From Streptomyces sp. CGMCC 4.7035 (GTDB lineage: Bacteria > Actinomycetota > Actinomycetes > Streptomycetales > Streptomycetaceae): 64,000 nt of DNA. Made by a program: the position numbers and the translations under genes. Under the pieces are notes generated by a model. That model did not search any database, was not told the DNA's origin, and saw only the letters and a list, made by a program, of their open reading frames with translations. This document shows positions 17,181 through 26,041 of this stretch, piece by piece (position 1 is the first letter of the stretch; the number at the start of each line of letters is the position of its first letter). Where the stretch lies: NCBI RefSeq assembly GCF_031583065.1, contig NZ_CP134053.1:3844001-3908000 (forward strand), read 5' to 3'.

Positions 17181-17277
17181 GGACAAACCCCCTTGCGGGA
17201 AATGGAGCCCCGAGCGCGAGCAGACGGACCGGCTGTGTCACCCAACCACCGGCGGCGCCACCATAGCTGGCGGGCCG

Positions 17278-18108
17278 TCAGATGTCTGTACCGCCCTCGG
17301 GCTCCCCGGCCACCACCAGGCGCCTGAGGTGCTCCGAGATCTCCGCCCGGGCCTCGGCCGGCAGACCCGAGTCGGTCACCAGCGTGTCCACCTGCTCCAG
17401 CGCGGCGAACGAACTCAGGCCCACCGTGCCCCACTTGGTGTGGTCGGCGACCACCACGACCCGCCGCGCGGACTGCACGAGCCGCCGGTTGGTCTCGGCC
17501 TCCGCCAGGTTCGGCGTCGACAGGCCCGCCTCCACCGATATCCCGTGCACACCGAGGAACAGCACATCGAAGTGGAGGGAGGCGATCGCCTGGTCGGCCA
17601 CAGGTCCCACGAGCGAGTCGGACGGCGTACGCACCCCGCCGGTCAGCACGACCGTGGCCGCACCCTGCCGCTGGCCCGAGGTGCGCTGCGCCGAGTGGAA
17701 GACGTCGGCCACGCGCACCGAGTTGGTGACGACGGTCAGATCCGGCACGTCGAGGAGGTGGTGGGCCAGGGCGTACGTCGTCGTGCCCCCGGACAGCGCG
17801 ATCGCCGCGCCCGGCGCGACCAACTCGGCCGCCGCCTGCGCGATGTCCTCCTTGGCCGTCAGTTCCAGACCCGACTTGGCCTCGAACCCCGGCTCGTGCG
17901 TGCTCGCCTCCACCACCGGCACCGCACCGCCGTGCACCTTCTCCAACACGCCCTGGCGGGCCAGCGCATCCAGGTCGCGGCGGACCGTCATGTCGGAAAC
18001 GCCCAATTTGCGCGTCAGCTCGTTGACGCGGACGCCGCCGCGCCGTCGCACCTCGTCCAGGATCAGGGCACGGCGCTGCTCCGCGAGGAGGTTCTGATTC
18101 TCGCTCAC
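17278..18108 (-). CDS. DeoR/GlpR-family regulator
   Basis: This 276-residue protein has an N-terminal winged HTH (RVNELTRKLGVSDMTVRRDLD, about residues 24-44; the residue after VRRD matches the DeoR signature) and a DeoR sensor domain with ALSGGTTTYALA, VLTGGVRTPSDSLVG and VVVVADHTKWG. It should repress sugar-phosphate catabolic genes in response to a phosphorylated sugar, but no such genes adjoin it. The GTG start VSENQNLLAEQ was preferred over an upstream ATG because a GGAG site precedes it and family similarity begins there. Divergent from the membrane hydrolase gene with a 278-bp gap. Confidence 0.85.
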   Translation of the reverse strand: MSENQNLLAEQRRALILDEVRRRGGVRVNELTRKLGVSDMTVRRDLDALARQGVLEKVHGGAVPVVEASTHEPGFEAKSGLELTAKEDIAQAAAELVAPGAAIALSGGTTTYALAHHLLDVPDLTVVTNSVRVADVFHSAQRTSGQRQGAATVVLTGGVRTPSDSLVGPVADQAIASLHFDVLFLGVHGISVEAGLSTPNLAEAETNRRLVQSARRVVVVADHTKWGTVGLSSFAALEQVDTLVTDSGLPAEARAEISEHLRRLVVAGEPEGGTDI

Positions 18109-18386
18109 GTCCGCTCCGCTCCCTTTCGTCCGATCTCTACCGAAATGATGTCCGTACCGGCTCCGACAAGGCCATTCTCCCGCCACCGGTGCCGAGGACG
18201 TCCCATCCTTGCATGGGTCGCCGCCAGTAATGCCACCCCCCGTACCTCAGAAAACACCATCCGCTGTCCGTCACCGTCACCCGTATCGGGGAGATTCCGT
18301 GACAACAGGTGTGCGCAGCGGCGACAGCGGAGATCATCTGCCTGCGCATGACACACCGTACGCAACGCCGGGGGAAGTGCAGAACA

Positions 18387-20753
18387 GTGGAGCGTGCACG
18401 GGAACACGAGGGGGAGCGCGGCGATGCCGGGCGGGGGCCCGCCGCGGTCGGGACGGCCCTGGAGCTCCTGGTCCACGGAGTCGGCGGCACCACTCCCGAG
18501 GAGATGCTGGGCGATCCCCGGACGGTCCGCGTCACCGGTGACGAGACGGCCGCCGTCTACCGGCGCGCCGACGACGCCGACGCGGAAAGGCGTCCCGACG
18601 TCGACCGCGACCACCGCGACGAGCGCGGCCGACCGGTGCCCGAGGCCTACGTCTGGTGCAACCTCACCTCCGGGAACGCCGCCCGCGCCCTGTGGCTGTT
18701 GCTGCTGCCGTTCATGGTGGCCAACCTCGCGCACTGGATGCGCCCCACGACGATCCACCGACAGCGGACCGTCCGCCTGTACGGACTGATCGTCCGCCTG
18801 GTCGGGCTCACCCTGACCGTGCTGCTGGTCGCCGCCGCCTGCGAGGTCGCCCTGGACCTGGCCGCCTGGCAGTGCGCGGGCACGCGCGCGTGCGCCGGAC
18901 GCCACTCGTGGCTCGGCTTCCTCTCGCCCGTAGCCTCCGACGGCGGATGGTGGAGCCGGCCGGGACGGCGCCTGGCCCTCGCGTCGCTGGTGCCCGCCGC
19001 GCTCACCGGCCTGCTCTGGTACCTGTCGCACCGCACCTGGAGCGCGTATGAGTCACAGCAGCCGATCTCGCACCGCGCCGAACCCGACGAGGAGTCCCAC
19101 CGCACCGCGCTCGGCCGTCCCGGCTTCTGGTACGGGCGCCGACTGGTGGCCCGGCTGCGCGCCGCGCACACCGCCGCGGGCTTCCTGACCGTCGCGGCCG
19201 CGCTCGGCGGCTCCGCCCTGCGCTACGACCGCCGCCACGACACCCTCGCACTCGTGATGGCGAGCCGGCTGCTGGAGGCAACTATCCTCGTGGGGGCGGT
19301 CGTTGTGGTCGCGGTGGTGTGCCGGCGGGGCCGCACCGAGGACCGGCTCGACCAGGAGCTCGACCGCACGCTGGTGCGGTGGCTGCCCGCGGGCGCGCTC
19401 GCCCTGCTCGTCCTGACCATGGTGTACGCCTGCTGGTCGCGCCCGGGCTGGCGGTCGGCCGGCCGGCTGCCGGGCGACGCGATGTTCGGCGCGCTCGCCC
19501 TGGCACAGGGCCTTCTCGTCATCGCGCTCGGCGTCGTGGCCCATGTTCTCTACCGTGCCCACCCCGATACCCGCACCGCGATGCGCGGACTGGCCGGACC
19601 CGCCGTCGCCATGCTGGCCTGTGCGCTCGGCGGTGTGATGTCCGGCGGCGTGGCCCAGCGCGTCGCCGACTGGCTGGACGGCCCCGGGCACCCGATGGCC
19701 GGCCCGCCCGTCCTGCTCACCTGGCAGGCATCCGTGATCCCTCCGCTGTTGCTCGTCCTGTTCGTCCTCGTCGGCCGGCTGGCCCGGCGCACCTGGCTGC
19801 TGCGCCGCGCCGAGACACCCACGGTCGAACGCGACTATCCGGGCGAGCCCAAGGACACCGCCCGCACGCTGCGCATCGCGAGGACCCGTGCGATGGCCGC
19901 CCTCACTGACCGGGCTCCGCTCGTCGTCGGCATCACGTCCGCCGTGACCTTGTTGCTGGGCGCGGCGGCCCTGGTGGGGGCCTTCACGACCGACGACACA
20001 CCTGCCCGGGCCGCGCGGGGCACGGAGCCCTTGCTCCGGGGCGCTGCCGACACCGCGCAGGCGCTCGGCTCCTGGCTGATCGGCGTCGGCTTCCTCCTCT
20101 TCGTCACCTGGGGGCGCCGTGCCTACAAGGACGCCGCCGCGCGGCGCACCATCGGCATCCTGTGGGACGTCGGCACTTTCTGGCCACGCGCCGCCCATCC
20201 CTTCGCACCGCCCTGCTATGCGGAGCGGGCCGTGCCCGACCTCACCTGGCGCATGGCCACCTGGACGCGTTCCACGGGCGGACGGCTCATCCTGTCCGGC
20301 CACTCCCAGGGCAGCGTGCTGGCGGCGGCCGCGGCCTGGCAGCTCAAGCCCTCCGTCCGCAGGCGGGTGGGCCTCCTGACGTACGGCTCACCGCTGGAGC
20401 GGCTGTACGGGCGTTGGTTCCCGGCGTACTTCGGCCCCGCCGCGCTCAGCTCCCTGCACCGTGAGGTCGCCTGCTGGCGCAATCTCTACCGCCTCACCGA
20501 CCCGATCGGCGGCCCGATACGGCTGCCCGGCGAGTACGGTCCGCAGGTGGACCGCGCACCGCTCAAGGACCCGCTCGCGTACGGCCGCACCAAGGAGCAC
20601 CCGCTGCCCGCGCCGATCCTCGGACACGGCGACTACCAGGCCGACCCGGCCTTCGCCGAGGAACGCGAGCGCCTGCTGGTGCGACTGCGGCCGACGCTGC
20701 CGGGACCGCGACCCGGGGACGGGCCCTCCCGGTCGGGCGACGAGGCCGGATAG
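18387..20753 (+). CDS. Polytopic membrane protein with split alpha/beta-hydrolase (lipase-like) domain
   Basis: This roughly 788-residue protein opens with ALELLVHGVGGTTPEEML, the first strand and oxyanion loop of an alpha/beta hydrolase. About ten membrane helices follow (roughly residues 90-590). The hydrolase then resumes with LILSGHSQGSVLAAA (nucleophile near Ser640), NLYRLTDPIGG (acid near Asp705) and LGHGDYQADPAF (His near 747). A full Ser-Asp-His triad is therefore visible, split by the membrane domain. It is likely an integral membrane esterase or lipase of unknown substrate. GTG 18387 was chosen for its GGGGGAAG site; ATG at 18348 is an alternative. Confidence 0.7.
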   Translation: MERAREHEGERGDAGRGPAAVGTALELLVHGVGGTTPEEMLGDPRTVRVTGDETAAVYRRADDADAERRPDVDRDHRDERGRPVPEAYVWCNLTSGNAARALWLLLLPFMVANLAHWMRPTTIHRQRTVRLYGLIVRLVGLTLTVLLVAAACEVALDLAAWQCAGTRACAGRHSWLGFLSPVASDGGWWSRPGRRLALASLVPAALTGLLWYLSHRTWSAYESQQPISHRAEPDEESHRTALGRPGFWYGRRLVARLRAAHTAAGFLTVAAALGGSALRYDRRHDTLALVMASRLLEATILVGAVVVVAVVCRRGRTEDRLDQELDRTLVRWLPAGALALLVLTMVYACWSRPGWRSAGRLPGDAMFGALALAQGLLVIALGVVAHVLYRAHPDTRTAMRGLAGPAVAMLACALGGVMSGGVAQRVADWLDGPGHPMAGPPVLLTWQASVIPPLLLVLFVLVGRLARRTWLLRRAETPTVERDYPGEPKDTARTLRIARTRAMAALTDRAPLVVGITSAVTLLLGAAALVGAFTTDDTPARAARGTEPLLRGAADTAQALGSWLIGVGFLLFVTWGRRAYKDAAARRTIGILWDVGTFWPRAAHPFAPPCYAERAVPDLTWRMATWTRSTGGRLILSGHSQGSVLAAAAAWQLKPSVRRRVGLLTYGSPLERLYGRWFPAYFGPAALSSLHREVACWRNLYRLTDPIGGPIRLPGEYGPQVDRAPLKDPLAYGRTKEHPLPAPILGHGDYQADPAFAEERERLLVRLRPTLPGPRPGDGPSRSGDEAG

Positions 20754-20802
20754 CGGGCCTTCTGTGGTAGGCGACGGGCGCGGTGGCAGTACTTCAGCGG
20801 TC

Positions 20803-20934
20803 GACGGGCTCGGTGGCGGGCTTTCCGGGATGGTCGACGGGCTCGGTGGCGGGCTTTCCGGGTCGGTCGACGGGCTCGGCGGCAGGACTTCAGGGTCGCT
20901 CGACGGGTGCGGTGACGGAAGCCCGCCGCCGGCC
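20803..20934. repeat. 33-bp minisatellite, about four units
   Basis: Units starting GACGGGCTCGG at 20803, 20836 and 20869 and a diverged one at 20902 repeat every 33 bp; a further diverged copy lies at 20773. They fill the 207-bp gap between the convergent membrane-hydrolase and beta-helix/AAA genes. In one plus frame they would encode a Gly-rich 11-residue repeat, but no start supports it. Confidence 0.85.
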
Positions 20935-20960
20935 GGGGGCGCGGATCCCGGGGGTGCCGA

Positions 20961-23402
20961 TCAGGGCAGCTCCGGCAGGTCCTCCGAGTAGAGGAGGGTC
21001 AGCTCGTCCGTGCTCGGCTCCTCCAGCTGGGCGACCCGGCTCGCGTGCCGTTCCACCATCGCCTCGAAGGTCTGGCGCGCGGTGCGGCCGTTGCCGAACG
21101 TCGGCCCCTTCGGGATCGCCGTGAAGTACTTCAGGAGCGCCTCGGCGGTCCCCGAACCCAACCGGTACTCATGCTCCTCGGCCTGCTGTTCGACGATCCG
21201 CAGCAGCTCCTCGGGACCATAGTCGCCGAAGGTGATGGTCCGTGAGAAGCGGGACGCCACACCGGGATTGACCGACAGGAACCGCTCCATCTCGGCCGTG
21301 TAGCCCGCGACGATCACCACGACCGCGTCCCGGTGATCCTCCATCAGCTTCACCAGCGTGTCGATCGCCTCACGCCCGAAGTCGCGCCCGGAGTCCTCCG
21401 GCGACAGCGCGTACGCCTCGTCGATGAACAGCACTCCGCCGCGCGCGCGGTCGAAGGCCTCCTGGGTGCGGATGGCGGTGGATCCGATGTGCTCGCCGAC
21501 CAGGTCGACCCGGGACACCTCCACGAGATGACCCTTCTCCAGCACACCGAGCGAGGCCAGGATCTCGCCGTACAGCCGGGCGACCGTGGTCTTGCCGGTG
21601 CCGGGGGAGCCCGTGAACACCAGATGCCGCCGCACGGACGCCGCCTTCAGGCCGGCCTGCTGCCGACGGCGCCCCACCTCGATCATGTCCGTGAGTGCCC
21701 GTACCTCACGCTTGACGCTCTCCAGGCCCACCAGCGCGTCGAGTTCCCCGAGCACTGCCTTCGACGTGCGCGCGGCCTTCTCGGGCTCCGGCGCGGCCAT
21801 GATGACGGGTTCCTGCTCGGTGCTGCGCTGACCGGGGATGGCGCCGAGCAGGCCGGGGGACTGGCTCGCCGTCTGTATGGCGGTCTCCTGGGCCACCGCG
21901 GGCCGCAGCCCGGCGCTCTCGTCGCTGGTGCAGTCCTCCACGACGGCACCGCCGCCACCGGGCGCGCTCGGGCCGCCGTCCGCGAACTCGTAGCCCCCGC
22001 GCGCACACCGCTCCGTGCGGCATTTCCTCAGGGTGGAACGGCAGCCGTCGATCACATGGAAGCCGTAGCCGCCGCTGCCCGTGACCCGGCAGTTCAGAAA
22101 GCTGCCCCGACCGCCCGCGGAGACGTAGAAGCCCGCCTCCGCCGGTGAAGTCACCGTGCAGCGCTCGATGGTGGGATCGGCGCCCTTGGTGACGATGACA
22201 CCCGTCTGGGTGCCGTCGATGGTGCATCCGGACAGCGTGCCGCCGCTGCCGTGGTCCCGGAACCAGGCGCCCGTCGCCGCGTCACGGATTCGGCAGTCGT
22301 CCAGTTGCGCGGTGGCGCCGTCGCTCACCGACACCGCCGTGTTGCGCACCTGCGTGAGGTCGCTGTCCACGACGTCGGCGCGCGAGCCGCGGTCGAGGAC
22401 GAACAGGGCGTCCGGTACGTCGTGCACCCGGCACGAGTCGAGTACGGCGGTGGCGCCGTCGCTGACCCACACCGCCGGGTAGTCGCCGGTGCTGTCGAAG
22501 ATCTCGCACTGGTTGGCGTCCACGCGGGTGCCCGGGTCCCATACCGACAGGCCGTTGCGCCCGAACTGCCGCACCGTCGTGCGGGTCAGCGTGAGCACCG
22601 AGCGGGAACGCAGGTCGACCGCGTTCTCCGGGATGTCGTGGATGCGGCAGTCGGCGAGCGTGAGCACCGCGTCCATGTCGAGCGTGACGCCGTCCGCGGT
22701 GGTGCGGTGGACATCGCAGTCCGTCAGGTGCGCCGTGGCGCGGGCGGTGACCTGCACACCGGAGCCGCGAACCTCGTACACCTCGCAACCGACGGCCTCC
22801 AGCGAGGAGTTCTCACCGGTCACGGACAGGCCCGCGCCCGAGGTGTGGTGCACCCGGCAGCGCTCCAGCCGCGGTTGCCCCCCGCCGCGGACCGCGACGC
22901 CGGACTGGGACGCCGCCACGACCTCGCACTCCTCGAACACCCCGCCGCCGCCGTCGACGACGGCGATGCCGATACCGGCCGGGTTGTCGACCGTGCACCG
23001 CCGCACCGTGGGGCGCGCGCTGCCGCGGACCTCGATACCGGCCGCGGACCGGGTCGTGATCCGCACGTTCACCAGCTCCGGTGTGCCCTCCTCGACGAGC
23101 AGGGCCGGCGCGGCCGCGTCCTGGCCCTCGACGTGCAGGTCCTGGACCACGGCGGAGGCCCGCACGGTCAGCGGTACGCCGTCCACCGGCGCGATGCGCA
23201 CGGAGCCGGCGGAGCCCTCGGGTCCGCGCAGCGTCACCGCCCGCTGGACGACGAGGTTCTCCCGGTAGGTGCCGGGAGCGACGGTGAGTACGTCTCCGTC
23301 GCCCGCGGCCTCCAGGGCGGCGGCAAGCGACGCGTACTCACCCGTGCGGCGCCGCCACCGCGATGTGCCGGTGTGCGTCACCTGGACCGTGCCCTGTGCC
23401 AT
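20961..23402 (-). CDS. Beta-helix repeat protein fused to AAA+ ATPase (CbbX/SpoVK-type)
   Basis: This 813-residue soluble protein has an N-terminal right-handed parallel beta-helix of about 20 coils (about residues 25-490), with repeated NosD/pectate-lyase-like rungs such as LVVQRAVTLRGPEG and ADVVDSDLTQVRNTAVSVS. A linker leads to an AAA+ module (about 535-813) of the CbbX/SpoVK/EccA type with Walker A FTGSPGTGKTT, Walker B GVLFIDEAYAL, sensor 1 VVIVAGYTAEM and arginine-finger region SRFSRTITF. No signal peptide or membrane helix is present. The ATPase probably remodels a partner recognised by the helix. Start MAQGTVQVTHTG is where the family begins; GTG ten codons earlier is possible. Confidence 0.85.
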   Translation of the reverse strand: MAQGTVQVTHTGTSRWRRRTGEYASLAAALEAAGDGDVLTVAPGTYRENLVVQRAVTLRGPEGSAGSVRIAPVDGVPLTVRASAVVQDLHVEGQDAAAPALLVEEGTPELVNVRITTRSAAGIEVRGSARPTVRRCTVDNPAGIGIAVVDGGGGVFEECEVVAASQSGVAVRGGGQPRLERCRVHHTSGAGLSVTGENSSLEAVGCEVYEVRGSGVQVTARATAHLTDCDVHRTTADGVTLDMDAVLTLADCRIHDIPENAVDLRSRSVLTLTRTTVRQFGRNGLSVWDPGTRVDANQCEIFDSTGDYPAVWVSDGATAVLDSCRVHDVPDALFVLDRGSRADVVDSDLTQVRNTAVSVSDGATAQLDDCRIRDAATGAWFRDHGSGGTLSGCTIDGTQTGVIVTKGADPTIERCTVTSPAEAGFYVSAGGRGSFLNCRVTGSGGYGFHVIDGCRSTLRKCRTERCARGGYEFADGGPSAPGGGGAVVEDCTSDESAGLRPAVAQETAIQTASQSPGLLGAIPGQRSTEQEPVIMAAPEPEKAARTSKAVLGELDALVGLESVKREVRALTDMIEVGRRRQQAGLKAASVRRHLVFTGSPGTGKTTVARLYGEILASLGVLEKGHLVEVSRVDLVGEHIGSTAIRTQEAFDRARGGVLFIDEAYALSPEDSGRDFGREAIDTLVKLMEDHRDAVVVIVAGYTAEMERFLSVNPGVASRFSRTITFGDYGPEELLRIVEQQAEEHEYRLGSGTAEALLKYFTAIPKGPTFGNGRTARQTFEAMVERHASRVAQLEEPSTDELTLLYSEDLPELP

Positions 23403-23526
23403 GGCGCTGCTGTGCCCCCACCTCGTACTCACGCGGGTTCTCGCGAAGATGCCGAACAGCCGAACAGTCCGGCCGGTCCACCGTAGCGTGCGCGGACGTG
23501 GGTGGCTGACCGGAGCCGGAAGGCCG

Positions 23527-24132
23527 TCAACTGCCCGTGCCGGTCCGGCCCCAGTCGGGGCCCGCCTTGTCCCAGGCCTGGTCCCAGCGCGCGTACCGGC
23601 GACGGACCATGCGCCAGACGATCAGCCGTCTGATGCCCTCTATGAGTCCCACGGTCAGCATGGCCGTACCGAAACCGGCCAGCACGGCGTGCGTCGTCGC
23701 GGTGGTGCTGTCCAACGGGCGGCCAGTTATTCGGCCGTGGCCGTCGGTCCAGACGCCGAAGTGGTCCCCCTGGTGCGGGGACTTGAGGTCGGACAGTATC
23801 TCGCCGTGCTGCGCGGTGCCGTCCGGCGCTGTCCAGTCGGCGAGCACGCGGCTTTGCGCCTCCCGCGTCGACGCGCTGTCCGGATCCGGGTCCAGCGGGC
23901 CGTGGTTGAGCTGCTTGACGACGGTGGCCGAAACCCGGTGGTGCGTCTGCCGCTGGTCCCGCACGGACCGCTGTAGCGAGTCCTGGGCCACCGAACCCGT
24001 CAGGGCACCGGCGACGGGCGCGGCGGCGAGGATGAGCAGCAGGGCGACGAGCGCCACCCAGGACTCGACCAGATCGGTCGTGCGGCGCAGCGGATTGCGC
24101 CGCCAGCGCCAAAGACCGCCGATAGCTCGCAT
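23527..24132 (-). CDS. Rv1733c-family two-helix membrane protein (copy 1)
   Basis: This 201-residue protein has the signature N-terminus LWRWRRNPLRRTTDLVESWVAL running into a first membrane helix, an extracytoplasmic domain (about residues 50-140) and a second helix (HAVLAGFGTAMLTVGLIEGI), then a basic tail with YARWDQAWDKAGPDWG. This is the architecture of M. tuberculosis Rv1733c, a dormancy-regulon antigen of unknown function. A diverged paralogue lies in the low-oxygen region of this window. GGGGGTGCGGGACG precedes the ATG. The 287 bp upstream show no clear motif. Confidence 0.8.
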   Translation of the reverse strand: MRAIGGLWRWRRNPLRRTTDLVESWVALVALLLILAAAPVAGALTGSVAQDSLQRSVRDQRQTHHRVSATVVKQLNHGPLDPDPDSASTREAQSRVLADWTAPDGTAQHGEILSDLKSPHQGDHFGVWTDGHGRITGRPLDSTTATTHAVLAGFGTAMLTVGLIEGIRRLIVWRMVRRRYARWDQAWDKAGPDWGRTGTGS

Positions 24133-24419
24133 CGTCCCGCACCCCCTTCCCCGTCCGTGATAACCCCCATGGACCGCCGTTCACGAGCGAGGCCGGGGAA
24201 GAGAGAGCGAAATCACCCCTCTCCTGCCCCGCCGGCCTCTCATGAAGTTCTCACGCAGACTCAACGATCGTGCCCGCGGCCCGGGTTCCCCGCCGGCATG
24301 CGAATCGAGGATCTTTCTCGGTGGATCCGAACCGGAGGAGCCCAGTCCTGAAAGTCCGGCGGAGGGGGAATCCCAGCGGGACACGGGCGGGGATCGGCCC
24401 GGCTCCCACCGTCGGCGCG

Positions 24420-25247
24420 CTATTCGAGGACCGTGACCGGATCGCCGATCCGTACCGTCCCGACGGTCTCCGGCACCAGGTTCTGGCCGAAGGCCAGCTT
24501 GTCGCCGAAGCGGCGGTGGCGGCCGAGGGTGCGCAGCGGCTCCTTGCCGCGCTGGGCGGTGGTCTGGTCGGTGGTGGTCACGACGCAGCGTCCGCACATC
24601 TTGGCGACCCGGAAGGTGACCTCGCCGATGGCGATGCGCCGCCAGTCGTCCTCGGCCCAGGGGGCGGTGCCGGCCACCACGACGTTCGGCCGGAAGCGGT
24701 TCATGGGCAGCGGGCCCTCGTCGGGGCGATCGCCCTGCGCGATCAGGGAGTTGAGGGCGTCGAGGGAGGCGAGTGCGGTGAGCAGCAGCGGATAGCCGTC
24801 GGCGAGGCTGACGGTCTCGCCCGGGCGCCCGTACGGCGGGTCGTCGATAGGGCGGCGAACGGCGGGATCGTCGAGGTGGACGAGGCGCACGGCCTCGCCG
24901 AGGTACGTACTGAACCACTCGCTTGCCGGTGGCCCGGCGGGTACCGTCTCGATCTTCTCACCCGCCCACCTGGCGGTCGTCGTGGCGACCGGGTCGGGCA
25001 CGGTGACGGTCAGCGCGGCCAGACCTGGCGCGGACACGCGGATACCGCCGCCGGGCAGGAGCTCGGCGGCGGCCAATGCGAGGCGCGGGTGTTCGCGTTG
25101 GGTGACGACTTTGCCCGCCTCGTCGATGATCGCCCAGCGACGGTCCCCGGCCAGCCCCCATGGCTCCACAACGGCTTCGCGGGGCGCCTGGCCCCGCAGC
25201 GCCTTGACCGGGTGGACATGAATCGAGTGCAGCGCTGGTTTCGGCAT
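24420..25247 (-). CDS. MOSC-domain protein (YcbX/mARC-like molybdenum-dependent reductase)
   Basis: This 275-residue protein has a MOSC N-terminal beta-barrel (IHVHPVKALRGQAPREAVVEP, WGLAGDRRWAIID) followed by a MOSC core with MNRFRPNVVV, WAEDDWRRIAIGEV, and the conserved MCGRCVVTTTDQ, whose first cysteine is the expected Mo ligand. Members bind sulphurated Mo cofactor and reduce N-hydroxylated bases (YcbX, mARC). No ferredoxin domain is fused, unlike some proteobacterial relatives. The ATG giving MPKPALHSIHV was chosen over a start 14 codons upstream. Confidence 0.85.
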   Translation of the reverse strand: MPKPALHSIHVHPVKALRGQAPREAVVEPWGLAGDRRWAIIDEAGKVVTQREHPRLALAAAELLPGGGIRVSAPGLAALTVTVPDPVATTTARWAGEKIETVPAGPPASEWFSTYLGEAVRLVHLDDPAVRRPIDDPPYGRPGETVSLADGYPLLLTALASLDALNSLIAQGDRPDEGPLPMNRFRPNVVVAGTAPWAEDDWRRIAIGEVTFRVAKMCGRCVVTTTDQTTAQRGKEPLRTLGRHRRFGDKLAFGQNLVPETVGTVRIGDPVTVLE

Positions 25248-25295
25248 GAGGCCATCGTGCCATCGGACACCAACGGCCTCACACCGCAAGACGGA

Positions 25296-25748
25296 TCAGT
25301 ATCCGCGGTACTGCTGCCCGTTGTTGTACGGGTCCTGGTACGGCGCCGGGGCGGGGCGCGGCGCCGCGGGGCGCATCGCCTCGTAGCCCGTGCCCGGACC
25401 CGCGGCCATCGGGCGCGGCTGCTGCATCTGCTGCGGACCCGGGTAGCCGCGCGGCCCCGCCGCCTGCTGCGGGATGTACGCCGTCGGGGCCTGCTGCAGC
25501 GGTGCGGGCTGTGGAGTCTGCGGATAGCCGTAGGCGGGGGCCTGCTGGGACGGTGCGGCCGGCAGCGCGGGAAGCGCCGACGGCAGTGCGGGCAGATTGC
25601 TGCCCGGCGTGTCGTACGCGGAGGGGACCCGGATCGGAGCGATCTGCGGGGTGCCCCGCTCGGCGACGAGCGAGTCGTAGATCGGAGTGTCCGGGAAGGG
25701 CGACGCGGAGTAGTAACCGCCGCCATAGGTGGAGCGGGGGGAGGTCAT
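25296..25748 (-). CDS. Conserved Pro/Gln/Ala-rich Streptomyces protein (DUF6643-like)
   Basis: This 150-residue protein starts MTSPRSTYGGGYYSASPFPDTPIYDSLVAERGTP in summary motif form (start YGGGYYSASPFPDTPIYD, then LVAERGTPQIAPIRVPSAYD). It continues with a disordered region rich in proline, glutamine and tyrosine (QQAPAYGYPQTPQPAPLQQ, YNNGQQYRGY at the end). No signal peptide or membrane helix. The N-terminal segment is the conserved part of the family. Function is unknown; a disordered scaffold or cytoskeletal partner is possible. It is divergent from the TerD gene. Confidence 0.65.
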   Translation of the reverse strand: MTSPRSTYGGGYYSASPFPDTPIYDSLVAERGTPQIAPIRVPSAYDTPGSNLPALPSALPALPAAPSQQAPAYGYPQTPQPAPLQQAPTAYIPQQAAGPRGYPGPQQMQQPRPMAAGPGTGYEAMRPAAPRPAPAPYQDPYNNGQQYRGY

Positions 25749-26041
25749 GGCACATAAGTTAAGCCCACGATGTGCTGGTTGGGGAGACCGATAAGAGGGT
25801 TGTTTTCCGTGTCCTGGGTGACGCGGGATCCCCAATGCGAGCGAACTTGCCAAAAAGGGGCAGCGAACAGGGTTCGGATCGTGTAAAGCCCGAGTTCCGG
25901 GCGGGTTACCGCGGGTCGGGAGCCCTCTCCTCCGAGCGCGGGTCATGGGAGTTCGGGGCCCGGGGGAATAGGTTGGCCGGAACGAATACGACGGACGCCC
26001 GGGACTCGGTCCTGGCGGGGCGACACGTGATGGGGGCGGAC

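Noticed and set aside
20461..20991. Frame encoding a Gly-rich 11-residue repeat protein
   Set aside because: It starts inside the membrane-hydrolase gene in another frame and the repeat is explained by the 33-bp intergenic minisatellite.
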